Assembly (NCBI GenBank): GCA_019634575.1
Contig: JAHCAY010000002.1
Span: 606,897 to 670,896 of the forward strand
DNA from: Candidatus Didemnitutus sp.
GTDB taxonomy: Bacteria > Verrucomicrobiota > Verrucomicrobiia > Opitutales > Opitutaceae
DNA length: 64,000 nt
Direction of reading: 5' to 3'
The position numbers and the translations under genes are program-made. Below, piece by piece: positions 34,513 to 43,100 of this stretch. Within the stretch, counting starts at the first letter, position 1, and every line of letters begins with the position of its first letter. The notes under the pieces were generated by a model. It saw only the letters and a list, made by a program, of their open reading frames with translations, did not search any database and was not told where the DNA came from.

Positions 34513-34616
34513 ACTCCAACCACCGCCCCTCGAACCCGGCCCCGACGACGCCCCGCCCTGCGTTCCAGGATGGGCGGCGGCCGGTGCCAACGCCACGGGC
34601 GCGCAGAAGAGCGGCG

Positions 34617-36443
34617 ATGCAGGAGCTGACCGGAGCCGCGGAGCTGGCCGAGCGTTCGGTGGGAGTCATCGCGCGCCGCCTTCGCGCCAACCTGCGTCCG
34701 CCGCTCGCCGCGGAGCTGCAGGGGGCGCGGAGGTTCGACTGGCGCGCGGATCTGGCGGCGGGCGCCACCGTGGCGTTGCTGACCGTCCCCCAGTGCATCG
34801 GTTTCGCGCTGATCGTGGGCCTGCCGCTCGACGTGGTGCTGGGCACCGCGGTGATCGGCGCCGTCGTCTGCACGGTGTTCTCCTCGTCGCGGCACCTGGT
34901 CTTCGGTCCGACGAACACGATCAGCATCCTGCTCGCGGGTGCGATCTTCTCCCTCGGCGACGTGCCGCTCACGCCGCTGGAGAAGGTGCTGCTGATCGGC
35001 ATGCTCGTCGGCGCCTTCCAGCTCGCCGCCGGCCTGTCCGGCACCGGCCGGCTCGCGCGCTTCGTCTCGCGACCCGTGGTGGTGGCCTACACGACTGGCA
35101 TAGCCGTGCTCATCGCCGCCGGCCAGCTCTCGCATCTCCTCGGCATCGGCCGCTCGCCCGACGTCACGCTGCCCGGCACGATCCGACACCTGGTCGTCAG
35201 CCTGCTGACGTGGGATCTGCACTGGGTGACGTTGCTGGTCGGACTGGGCAGCCTCGCGCTGCTGCTCGTGTTGCGTCGCTGGCGCCCGGCCTGGCCGGAA
35301 GGGCTGATCGTGATGCTGCTGGCGGCGGCGGTCTTCCGGTTCGCGCACGAGCGGTTGCCCGGCGTCCTGCTCGTCGGCGGCATGGGCGAACTGCAATTCC
35401 TGCCGCACTGGGTCGGCTTGCCGCTCAATCTCGAGGGGCTGGCGCTCGTTCCGCGCATCGTGGCCACCGCGCTCGCCATCGCCCTGCTGGGGATGCTGGA
35501 GGCGGTCTCGATCGCCAAGAGCCTGGCGGCGCGCTCGGGGCAGCGCATCGATCCCGACCAGGAGCTGATCGGCATGGGCGCGGCCAACATCCTGTGCTCC
35601 GCCTTCGGCGCGATGCCCGGCTCCGCCTCTTTCCTGCGCAGCGCCGCCAACCTGCAGAGCGGTGCGCGTTCGCGGCTCGCGACGGTTCTCAGTTGCGTCC
35701 TGATTCCCCTGCTGGTGTTCGCGCTTTCGCCGCTGCTCGCCTCGATTCCCGTGGCCACGCTGGCCGCCTATCTGGTGCTGATTGCCTTCCGCCTGCTCAA
35801 CCCGCGGCAGGTGACGGTGGTGCGCCGCTCCACGCGCTCCGACGCGGCGGTGTTCTGGGTCACGCTCGGCTCGACGCTCTTCTTGCAGCCGGACACCGCC
35901 ATCTACGTCGGGGTCGGGCTTTCCGTCGGGCTGTTCCTGCAAAAGGCCAGCGAGCCGTCGTTGATCGAATACGCGGTGGACGACGCCGGCGCGCTGCGGG
36001 CCGCGCCGGCCCGCGCCGACGTGCCTCCCCAAATCTCCATCGTGCACGTGGAGGGCGATCTCTTCTTCGGCGCGGCCGATCCGTTCCACGACCAGGTCCG
36101 CCAGCTCGCGGCGGAGGAGCGCATCCGGGTCGTGATCCTGCGCCTGAAGAACGCACGCCTGCTCGACGCGAGCACGGTGCTGTCCCTGCTGCAACTGCGG
36201 GAGTATCTGCACGGCGGCGGCCGGCACCTGCTGCTCAGCGGCGTGATGCCGCCGGCGATGCGCGTGCTCCGCGAAAGCGGCGCGCTCGCCGAGTTGGGCG
36301 AGGAGAACGTCTTCGTCGCCGAGGAAAATCCCACGGTGAGCACCAAGCGCGCCCTCCAGCGGGCGCAGGCCCTGCTCGGCGCGGCGCAACCCGAGGTCCG
36401 GCTCTTCTACGACACCCCGCCTGCGCCCGCCGGGGCGCATTGA
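34617..36443 (+). CDS. SulP-family anion transporter with STAS domain
   Basis: A 608-residue transporter. Residues about 40-450 carry the SulP transmembrane core (RADLAAGATVALLTVPQCIGFALIVGLPL, VFGPTNTISILLAG, LLGMLEAVSIAKSLAARSGQRID), and residues about 480-595 a cytosolic STAS domain (ISIVHVEGDLFFGAAD, VVILRLKNARLLDASTV). SulP proteins move sulfate, bicarbonate or dicarboxylates. Position between GH1 and the sulfatase maturase suggests it handles the sulfate released from sulfated sugars. ATG at 34617 starts MQELTG; a longer open frame overlaps the GH1 gene and was rejected. Confidence 0.9.
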   Translation: MQELTGAAELAERSVGVIARRLRANLRPPLAAELQGARRFDWRADLAAGATVALLTVPQCIGFALIVGLPLDVVLGTAVIGAVVCTVFSSSRHLVFGPTNTISILLAGAIFSLGDVPLTPLEKVLLIGMLVGAFQLAAGLSGTGRLARFVSRPVVVAYTTGIAVLIAAGQLSHLLGIGRSPDVTLPGTIRHLVVSLLTWDLHWVTLLVGLGSLALLLVLRRWRPAWPEGLIVMLLAAAVFRFAHERLPGVLLVGGMGELQFLPHWVGLPLNLEGLALVPRIVATALAIALLGMLEAVSIAKSLAARSGQRIDPDQELIGMGAANILCSAFGAMPGSASFLRSAANLQSGARSRLATVLSCVLIPLLVFALSPLLASIPVATLAAYLVLIAFRLLNPRQVTVVRRSTRSDAAVFWVTLGSTLFLQPDTAIYVGVGLSVGLFLQKASEPSLIEYAVDDAGALRAAPARADVPPQISIVHVEGDLFFGAADPFHDQVRQLAAEERIRVVILRLKNARLLDASTVLSLLQLREYLHGGGRHLLLSGVMPPAMRVLRESGALAELGEENVFVAEENPTVSTKRALQRAQALLGAAQPEVRLFYDTPPAPAGAH

Positions 36444-36513
36444 CCCCAAGCAGAGCCGCGCTCGCGATGCGGATTGCCGCGCGCGCGCGGACGCGCATCG
36501 TATCCTCTCACCC

Positions 36514-37803
36514 ATGCCACCCGATCCCACCCGCGCCGATTCCCGCCCCGCTTTCGGCGTGATGACCAAGCCCATCGGGTCGCTCTGCAACCTCGATTGC
36601 GACTACTGCTACTACTTGGAGAAGGCGCGCCTCTACCCGGGCGCGTCCAACCCCCGCATGTCGCCCGCGACCCTCGAACGCTACGTGCGCGACTACATCG
36701 CCGCGCAGCCGGGGCCGACTGTCAGTTTCGCCTGGCAGGGCGGCGAGCCCACGCTGCTGGGCGTGGGCTTCTTCCGCGAGGCCGTCGCGCTCCAGCGCCG
36801 CCACGCCGGTGGCAAGCGCATCGAGAACGCCCTCCAGACCAACGGCACCTTGCTCGACGACGAATGGGGCGCCTTCCTCGCCGCCGAGGGATTTCTCGTC
36901 GGCTTGAGCATCGACGGCCCGCGCCACCTGCACGACGCCTACCGCGTGGACAAGGGCCGCCAGCCCACCTTCGACCGCGTGCTCGCCGGACTCGAGGTGC
37001 TCCGCCGCCACCGCGTCGAGTTCAACACCCTCACGACCGTCCACCGGAAGAACTCCGCGCAACCACGCGAGGTTTACCGCTTCCTCAAATCGATCGGTTC
37101 GCGCTACCTCCAGTTCATCCCCATCGTCGAGCGGCCCGCGGCAGAGACCGGGGGCGACGAGGGCCTCTGGCTCGCCCCGCCGCCCGACCACGCCGGGGCG
37201 GCCGACCTCGACGGACAGGTCACCCCGTGGAGCGTGCGGCCCGCCGATTACGGACAGTTCCTCACCACCATTTTCGACGAATGGGTGCAGCACGACGTCG
37301 GCCGCGTCTTCGTGCAGCAATTCGACGCCGCCCTCGCCAACTGGTGCGGCGAGCCCGCCGGCATCTGTGTGTTCAACGAAAACTGCGGGCACGGCCTCGC
37401 CCTCGAGCACAACGGCGACGTCTACAGTTGCGACCACTACGTCTATCCCGCCTACCGCCTCGGCAACCTGCTCAACGACCGGCTCGGCGACCTGGCCGCC
37501 TCGGCCCGCCAGCGCGAGTTCGGCCAGGCCAAGTCCGCCACGCTGCCCCGCTACTGCCGCGAGTGCCCGGTGCGCTTCGCCTGCCACGGCGAGTGCCCCA
37601 AGCACCGCTTCCTCCGCACGCCGCAGGGCGAGCCTGGGCTCAACTACCTCTGCGCCGGCTACAAAAAATTCTTCCAGCACATCGACCCCGCGATGACGAC
37701 GATGGCGTCGCTGCTCCAATCGGGCCGCGCGCCGGCCGAGATCATGGCTCTGCCCCGCACGCACTGGCTGCCCGGCCGCACGCGGGCGGGCCGGGGGAAG
37801 TAA
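36514..37803 (+). CDS. Anaerobic sulfatase-maturating enzyme (radical SAM/SPASM)
   Basis: A 429-residue radical SAM enzyme that oxidises the active-site Cys or Ser of sulfatases to formylglycine in the cytoplasm. The radical SAM cluster is Cys25-x3-Cys29-x2-Cys32 (GSLCNLDCDYCYYLEK); FAWQGGEPTL and TNGTLLD follow as expected. The C-terminal SPASM region supplies further Cys residues (NENCGHG, YSCDHY, YCRECPVRFACHGECP). All three sulfatases in the window have the Cys-type C-x-P-S/A-R site, which this enzyme would activate. It is the last gene of the run starting at 31646, 70 bp after SulP. Confidence 0.95.
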   Translation: MPPDPTRADSRPAFGVMTKPIGSLCNLDCDYCYYLEKARLYPGASNPRMSPATLERYVRDYIAAQPGPTVSFAWQGGEPTLLGVGFFREAVALQRRHAGGKRIENALQTNGTLLDDEWGAFLAAEGFLVGLSIDGPRHLHDAYRVDKGRQPTFDRVLAGLEVLRRHRVEFNTLTTVHRKNSAQPREVYRFLKSIGSRYLQFIPIVERPAAETGGDEGLWLAPPPDHAGAADLDGQVTPWSVRPADYGQFLTTIFDEWVQHDVGRVFVQQFDAALANWCGEPAGICVFNENCGHGLALEHNGDVYSCDHYVYPAYRLGNLLNDRLGDLAASARQREFGQAKSATLPRYCRECPVRFACHGECPKHRFLRTPQGEPGLNYLCAGYKKFFQHIDPAMTTMASLLQSGRAPAEIMALPRTHWLPGRTRAGRGK

Positions 37804-37852
37804 AGCGTTTCGACTATTTTCCGCTCGAGCGAGCGCGATGCCAGGGCGGTGC

Positions 37853-39976
37853 TCAGGGCTCGTTTGCCAGCGAGGCCGCGCGGGCGGCGGCGGCGCGGGC
37901 GCCTTCGCGGTCGCCGAGGCGCTGGAGCACGCTGGCGAGCGCGTGCGGGTAGTCCGCCGTGCGCGGCTCGGCGCGTTCCGCCTGGCGCAGCGCCTCCGCC
38001 GCGTCGAGCTGCCCGGCTTCGGCGTGGGCGAGCGCGGCTTGGAGCGCGAGAGGGGCGTCGTCGGGCGCGAGCGCGAACGCGCGGTCGAGTTCCTGCGCGG
38101 CGTCGGCGATCTTGCCGTCGGCGGCGAGCACGAGGCCGAGGGATTGGCGGATGCCCGGGGAAAACGGATCCCACTCCGTGGCGCGGCGCAGCTCGGCGGC
38201 GGCCTCGGCGAGGCGGCCGCGGTTGGCCCAATCCTGCGCGCGGCGCACGCGGCCGGCGGGCTGGTCGAGCGTGAGCGCGAGGTAGTCATCCAGCTCGCGC
38301 CGCGCGGGCGAGGCGGCGGGCAGGGTGGGCGAGAGTGCCCACGCGGCTTCGAGGCGCACGCTGCGGACCGGATCGGTCAGCAGCGGACCGAGCCGCTCGG
38401 CCGCGTCGGGGGCACCGAAGAAATAGCGCGCGGCGGCGGCGCGCTCGAGCGGATCGGCGGCGCTGAGCGAGGCGGCGGCCACGTCGCGGCCGAAGGCGGC
38501 GTCCCGCGTGCGTGGGAGCAGCGTGAGCAAGGTGGCGCGCCAGGCAGGAATGTCCTCGCGTTGCCAGGCAGCGAGCAGGAGCGCGGCGGCGCCGGGCGCG
38601 TCGCTTTGCGCGGCGGCGACGGCGCGAGCCCGGAGCCGCTGGCGCTCGCGGACGCGGGAGCCGAACCACTCATCGGCCTTGGCCACGGCCCAGTCCAGCC
38701 CGCGTTCGGCATGGCAGGAGGAGCAGGCGTTGGGGATGCCGAGTTCCCGGGTCAGGAGCGGATCGGGCGAGAGCCAGCCGTGGTCGTGCCGGGGGGCGCG
38801 CTGCATGTAGTTTTTCGTCGGCATGTGGCAGGCGACGCAGGAATTGCCCGCGCTGCCCGGCTGGTGGCGCGAGTGGGCGGACGGATCGATCGGCACGGCG
38901 CGCACGCCGCCCGGGAGCAGGCGGCCTGGCGCGGCATGGCATTGCAGGCAGAGCTGGTTGTCCGCGGCGGGAAGGATTGTGCGCGTGGTGTGCGGGTCGT
39001 GGCAGTCCAGACAGGTGACGCCCGCGTGGCCCATGCGGCTGAGCTGGACCGAGGTCCAGTTGAAATCCTCGTCGCGCTGCTGCCCGTCGGGATAAAAAGT
39101 GCCGGCGTCCACCGGCAGCGTGAGGCGAAAATGGTCGGCGTAGCGTTCGCCGGGCGTGAAATTTTCGGTCAACGGTTCGTGGCGGCCGTGACAGGTCGCG
39201 CAGGCCTCGGCCATGCGCTGGCGGTCGCCGTGGAACGGTGCGGGCGGCGTGGAGGGTTGCGGAGCTCGCGGGTCGCCGTGGGTGGCGGGCATCGCGCCAT
39301 GGCACTGGATGCAGCCGACGCCGTGCTCGATCCAAGTGGAGGCGTAGCGGTCGGCCGCCGGGTCGTAGTTTTTGCGGTAGCCGGTCATGTGGCAGGGCGC
39401 GCACATTGAATTCCAATTCATGCCGCGGCCGGTCCAGTGGCCCCACTCGCCGGGGCGGCGGTGCTCCTCGCCGAAGACGTTGAACCACTCCCGGCGGTGC
39501 ACATCGTAGGCGAGGTCGGTCGGCTGCCAGCGGCCGCCCGGGGCCGCGATCAGCGGCTGCCAGAGAGGCTTGGCGCCGAGGATGAACTGCGCAGTGTAAG
39601 TGACGGACGGCTCGCCGGCGCGCAGTTCGGTCAGGCGTGGACCGCTCTCGGTCCAGGCGAGCGCGAAATCGGAGCCGCCCGCGGTGGCGCGCGGGTGCGC
39701 GGCGAAGGCCTCGCGGTCGCGCGCCGGATCGACGGGGCGGTTGGCGAGCGCATGATCGGTGCCCGACCACGTTTGGAATATCTCGGCGTGGCATTCGCGG
39801 CAGGACGCGGAGGTCTGGGCCGCGGCGACCGCGGGCGGGCCGGAAGCTGACGTGCCCCGCGGGGCGCAAGCCACGGTGCCGAGCAGGAGCAGCGCACCCG
39901 GTGCCGCAAGCGCGAGGAGGGCTCGCAACAAGTGCGCGGTGCGATGTTCGGAGACTGGGACGCGCGGTCCGATCAT
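37853..39976 (-). CDS. Eight-heme cytochrome c with HEAT/TPR C-terminus
   Basis: A 707-residue exported protein. After an N-terminal hydrophobic segment ending LLLLGTVAC (possible lipoprotein site) come eight CxxCH heme-binding motifs: CRECH, CAPCH, CIQCH, CATCH, CLDCH, CLQCH, CVACH and CSSCH, in the first 430 residues, resembling the cytochrome c554/multiheme group. The remainder is alpha-helical: a HEAT-like stretch (DAAERLGPLLTDPVRSVRLE) then TPR-like units (AAAELRRATEWDPFSPGIRQ). It is probably an electron-transfer protein in the periplasm. It is transcribed alone, convergent with the maturase and divergent from the SSS symporter, with no partner gene evident. Confidence 0.88.
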   Translation of the reverse strand: MIGPRVPVSEHRTAHLLRALLALAAPGALLLLGTVACAPRGTSASGPPAVAAAQTSASCRECHAEIFQTWSGTDHALANRPVDPARDREAFAAHPRATAGGSDFALAWTESGPRLTELRAGEPSVTYTAQFILGAKPLWQPLIAAPGGRWQPTDLAYDVHRREWFNVFGEEHRRPGEWGHWTGRGMNWNSMCAPCHMTGYRKNYDPAADRYASTWIEHGVGCIQCHGAMPATHGDPRAPQPSTPPAPFHGDRQRMAEACATCHGRHEPLTENFTPGERYADHFRLTLPVDAGTFYPDGQQRDEDFNWTSVQLSRMGHAGVTCLDCHDPHTTRTILPAADNQLCLQCHAAPGRLLPGGVRAVPIDPSAHSRHQPGSAGNSCVACHMPTKNYMQRAPRHDHGWLSPDPLLTRELGIPNACSSCHAERGLDWAVAKADEWFGSRVRERQRLRARAVAAAQSDAPGAAALLLAAWQREDIPAWRATLLTLLPRTRDAAFGRDVAAASLSAADPLERAAAARYFFGAPDAAERLGPLLTDPVRSVRLEAAWALSPTLPAASPARRELDDYLALTLDQPAGRVRRAQDWANRGRLAEAAAELRRATEWDPFSPGIRQSLGLVLAADGKIADAAQELDRAFALAPDDAPLALQAALAHAEAGQLDAAEALRQAERAEPRTADYPHALASVLQRLGDREGARAAAARAASLANEP

Positions 39977-40143
39977 GGGCGGAGCAGCTCACGCGTGCGC
40001 GCAATCGCCCGGCCGGGCAATCTTCTTTCTATCGCGGTTGATTGCGCGGTGACCACGCTGGCGAGTTTCCAGTTGCGGGACCGCGAGGGAAGCGGCGGTA
40101 TCGCGCCGCACGCGCGGTTGCGCGGTGCGCCCTGCACCCGCCC

Positions 40144-41910
40144 ATGACTCCTCTCGATCTTCTGTTTGCGCTCGCGCCTCTCGGGGCGATGCTCGCGGCG
40201 GGATTCATTTTTTCCCGGCGGGGGGGGCGTTCGGTGCAGGATTTCGTGCTGGGCGATCGGAAATTTTCGTGGTGGCAGGCGGGGACGGCAATGGTGGCGG
40301 GGGCGTCGAACGCGGACAGTCCGCTGCACCACTCGGGCAAAATCCGCCGCGACGGGCTGACGGGCGCGTGGTATTACTGGTCGCAGATTGTCGGGCAGTT
40401 GTTCGGCGCGCTGGTGTTTTCGCGGCTGTGGCGGCGGTCGGGACTGACGACCGTCGTCGAGTTCTACGAGTTGCGCTACGCGGGGCGGGGCGCCGCTGCC
40501 GGGCGGGGCTGCGCGATGGTGCTGGGCACGTTTGTGGAAAGCACATTCGGGATCGCGCTCGGGCTGGTGGCGGTGGTGAAGCTGTCGGAGGTATTTCTCG
40601 GGCTCCATCAGCCGGTGAGTTTGTGGGGAGTCGATTTCGCCCCGGGCCTGCTGGTCGCGCTCGCCGCGCTGGCGCTGGCGGCTTCGTATTCGGTGGTGGC
40701 GGGGTTGTTTGGCGTGGTGGCGGGCGACGTGACGGAGTTTCTGATCACGCTGGCGTGCTCGTATGCGCTGATGTTCTTTGTTTACCGCGCGACGGGCTAC
40801 CACGCGGGGCTGAGCGAGGGGCTGGAACGGCTGGGGTTGGCGGCGCAGCGGGAGCTGGCACCGGCGTGGGGATTGTCGGCGCTGGTGTTCTTCGTGTTCC
40901 AGCCGCTGGCGACGGCGGCGGGGGTGAACAGTATCAACCAGCGTTTCCTCGCGGTGCGCGACGAGCGGCAGAGCGCGCTGGCCGGCGTGTGGCGGATCGT
41001 GAACCACTACTTCGTGCGCTGCTGGCCTTGGCATCTGTGCGGGCTGTGCTCGCTGGTGCTGCTCGCCGGCTCCGCGCCGGAGCATGAACTGGCGTATGCG
41101 GAGCTGATTCTGCGTTATGTGCCGGAGGGGTTGCGGGGCTTTATGTTCGGCAGCCTCGTCATGGCGTTCATGGGCACGGCGAGCACGGCCATGCACACGA
41201 GCGGAGCGGTATTCGTGAACGATTTCTACCGTCCCTACTTCCGCCCGGCGGCGCCGGATCGACATTATCTGTGGATCATCCGCGGGACGATGGTGGTGTT
41301 CGCCGCGGCCGGGGTTGCCGTGGCGATGGCAAACGACCACATTCTCAGCCTCGTGCAGCTTTACTACAAGGTCGTGAGCGCGGCGGGTCTGCTGATGCTG
41401 TTGCGGTGGTTCTGGTGGCGCGTGAACGGCTGGGCGGAGGCGGCGGCGCAACTGGCGGCGCTGCCGGTCGCGCTGCTGTTCGAGCAGGGGGATCGCATTT
41501 TCGGGGAGGGGCGCGACCCGGTGGACTGGCTGGCGGCGCGTTTCGGCGGCGGCACGGCGGACGATCACTTTGCGGTGTCTTTCATTTTGACCATCGCCGC
41601 GACGACCGTCATCTGGCTGGTGGTCATGCTGCTCACCCCGCCCGAACCGATGGAGAAGTTGGAGACGTTCTACCGGCGTATCCGGCCCTACGGGTTCTGG
41701 GGTCCGGTGGCGGCGCGATGCCCAGAGGTGCGCGTGACGGACCGCTTCGCGCGCGATATGCTGCTTTACGTGCTGGGCCTCGCGGTGTGCGGGTGCGTGC
41801 TGCTCGGCGGCGTGGCGCTCACCTGGGGGAAGGTTGCGCAGGGAGTGGGGCTGCTGGCGGCGGGCGGTTGCGGTGGCTGGCTGCTGGTGCGGCGCCTTCA
41901 ACGGGCCTAG
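40144..41910 (+). CDS. Sodium:solute symporter (SSS family)
   Basis: A 588-residue transporter with about 14 hydrophobic segments and the family blocks FVLGDRKFSWWQAGTAMVAG, VSFE-like FYELRYAGRGA, and SYSVVAGLFGVVAGDVTEF (the sodium-binding core). SSS members bring sugars, amino acids or organic acids in with Na+. ATG at 40144 begins the first helix (LDLLFALAPLGAMLAAGFIF); upstream codons are arginine-rich and unlike the family. It lies 5 bp before a LacI regulator on the same strand, which suggests a sugar substrate. Confidence 0.9.
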   Translation: MTPLDLLFALAPLGAMLAAGFIFSRRGGRSVQDFVLGDRKFSWWQAGTAMVAGASNADSPLHHSGKIRRDGLTGAWYYWSQIVGQLFGALVFSRLWRRSGLTTVVEFYELRYAGRGAAAGRGCAMVLGTFVESTFGIALGLVAVVKLSEVFLGLHQPVSLWGVDFAPGLLVALAALALAASYSVVAGLFGVVAGDVTEFLITLACSYALMFFVYRATGYHAGLSEGLERLGLAAQRELAPAWGLSALVFFVFQPLATAAGVNSINQRFLAVRDERQSALAGVWRIVNHYFVRCWPWHLCGLCSLVLLAGSAPEHELAYAELILRYVPEGLRGFMFGSLVMAFMGTASTAMHTSGAVFVNDFYRPYFRPAAPDRHYLWIIRGTMVVFAAAGVAVAMANDHILSLVQLYYKVVSAAGLLMLLRWFWWRVNGWAEAAAQLAALPVALLFEQGDRIFGEGRDPVDWLAARFGGGTADDHFAVSFILTIAATTVIWLVVMLLTPPEPMEKLETFYRRIRPYGFWGPVAARCPEVRVTDRFARDMLLYVLGLAVCGCVLLGGVALTWGKVAQGVGLLAAGGCGGWLLVRRLQRA

Positions 41911-41915
41911 GCATC

Positions 41916-42959
41916 ATGGCCAAGATCCTGCCTGTCACCATGTCGGATGTCGGCCGCGCCGCCGGAGTGAGTCAGGCGGCGGTTTCGTTGGCTTTCCGCC
42001 GCGACCCAAGTATCCCGGCGGCGACGCGACAACGGATCTTCACTGTGGCGCGGCGTCTCGGCTATCGCCGGCATGCGGCGATCTCGGCACTCATGGCGCA
42101 GGTCCGCGCGCGAAAGCCGATGGCGATCAAGGCGGAGCTGGGGGCGCTCACGTTCTGGTCGGATCGGGCGGCGTTCGAACAAAACCCGACGTGGCAGGAA
42201 CAGTGGCGCGGCGCGCAGGCGCGGGCGCGCGAGCTGGGATATTCCCTGGAGGAATTCTGGGCCGGCAGCCCCGGCATGAGCCTGCGGCGGCTGACGTCGG
42301 TGCTGCAGGCGCGTAACATCGAAGGGGTGCTCGTCTTTCCGCTGCCCACCCCACAGGCGCTCAAGTATCCGTTCGATCGTTTTTCGGCCATCGCTATCGG
42401 CTACACGCTCGAGTCGCCGCTGGTGCACCGCGTTGTCACCGCGCATTTCGACTCGGTGCTGATCGCGCTGTCCGAGTTGCGGAGCCGCGGCTACGCCAAT
42501 ATCGGCCTCGTGCTGGACGAGCAGATGAGTCAGCGCGTGCGCCGGAACTGGAAGGCGGCGTTCTACGCCTACGGGCTGGAGCTGGGGCGCGTGGATTCCG
42601 CCGCGATTCTGTCGTTGCCCAGCCAAGGGGCGCGGGAACGCTTAGGCAAGTGGCTGCGGCGCTTCCGGCCCGACGCCGTGCTTTGCGGCGGCCCGCAGCC
42701 GATCCGCGCCTGGTTGCGCGAACTGGGGTTGTCCGCCCCTGCGGATATCGGCATCGTGCGCTTGGCGAACATCCAGCCGGAGGAACGCTGCGCCTGTATC
42801 GACGAAAAGTGGCGGCAGGTCGGCGCCGCGGCGGTCGATCTGCTCGTCGGCCAACTGCACCGCGGCCAGCGCGGCATTCCGGAGCGCCCGATGCTCACGC
42901 TGGTGCGGGGCGAGTGGGTGGAGGGTGATTCGGTCCGTCGACCGATAAAGCCGGCGTGA
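41916..42959 (+). CDS. LacI-family transcriptional regulator of the second cluster
   Basis: A 347-residue LacI-type protein: HTH VTMSDVGRAAGVSQAAVSLAFRR and hinge RQRIFTVARRLGYRRHAAISALMAQVR, then an effector-binding domain (GALTFWSDRAAF, EGVLVFPLP, WLRRFRPDAVLCGG). The HTH recognition helix (SQAAVSLAF) differs from that of the regulator at 30465 (AKSTASLAL), so it should read a different operator. It starts 5 bp after the SSS symporter and ends at a terminator, so the symporter and regulator form a bicistron. Candidate targets are the mutarotase-like, TonB receptor, esterase and sulfatase genes downstream. Confidence 0.93.
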   Translation: MAKILPVTMSDVGRAAGVSQAAVSLAFRRDPSIPAATRQRIFTVARRLGYRRHAAISALMAQVRARKPMAIKAELGALTFWSDRAAFEQNPTWQEQWRGAQARARELGYSLEEFWAGSPGMSLRRLTSVLQARNIEGVLVFPLPTPQALKYPFDRFSAIAIGYTLESPLVHRVVTAHFDSVLIALSELRSRGYANIGLVLDEQMSQRVRRNWKAAFYAYGLELGRVDSAAILSLPSQGARERLGKWLRRFRPDAVLCGGPQPIRAWLRELGLSAPADIGIVRLANIQPEERCACIDEKWRQVGAAAVDLLVGQLHRGQRGIPERPMLTLVRGEWVEGDSVRRPIKPA

Positions 42960-42960
42960 C

Positions 42961-42992
42961 CGCCGTCTCGCGCCCGGCAGACGGCGCTTTTT
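42961..42992 (+). terminator. Rho-independent terminator after the second LacI gene
   Basis: An 8-bp perfect stem CGCCGTCT/AGACGGCG with a 10-nt loop, then C and five T residues, starting right after the stop codon of the LacI gene on the plus strand. It closes the symporter-regulator bicistron. Confidence 0.82.
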
Positions 42993-43100
42993 CGCGACAA
43001 GTCCCGTTCCGATTGAACAGCGTGAGGCCATCCGGTTCGCTCCCGTTGTTCGCAACACCGCTCCCCACCGTGGTCGCTGCGGCTCTCAACCTCTTCTCCC

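Noticed and set aside
37853..39976. CxxCH-rich segment as a zinc-finger protein
   Set aside because: Eight CxxCH motifs with an export signal point to c-type heme attachment and not to zinc binding.
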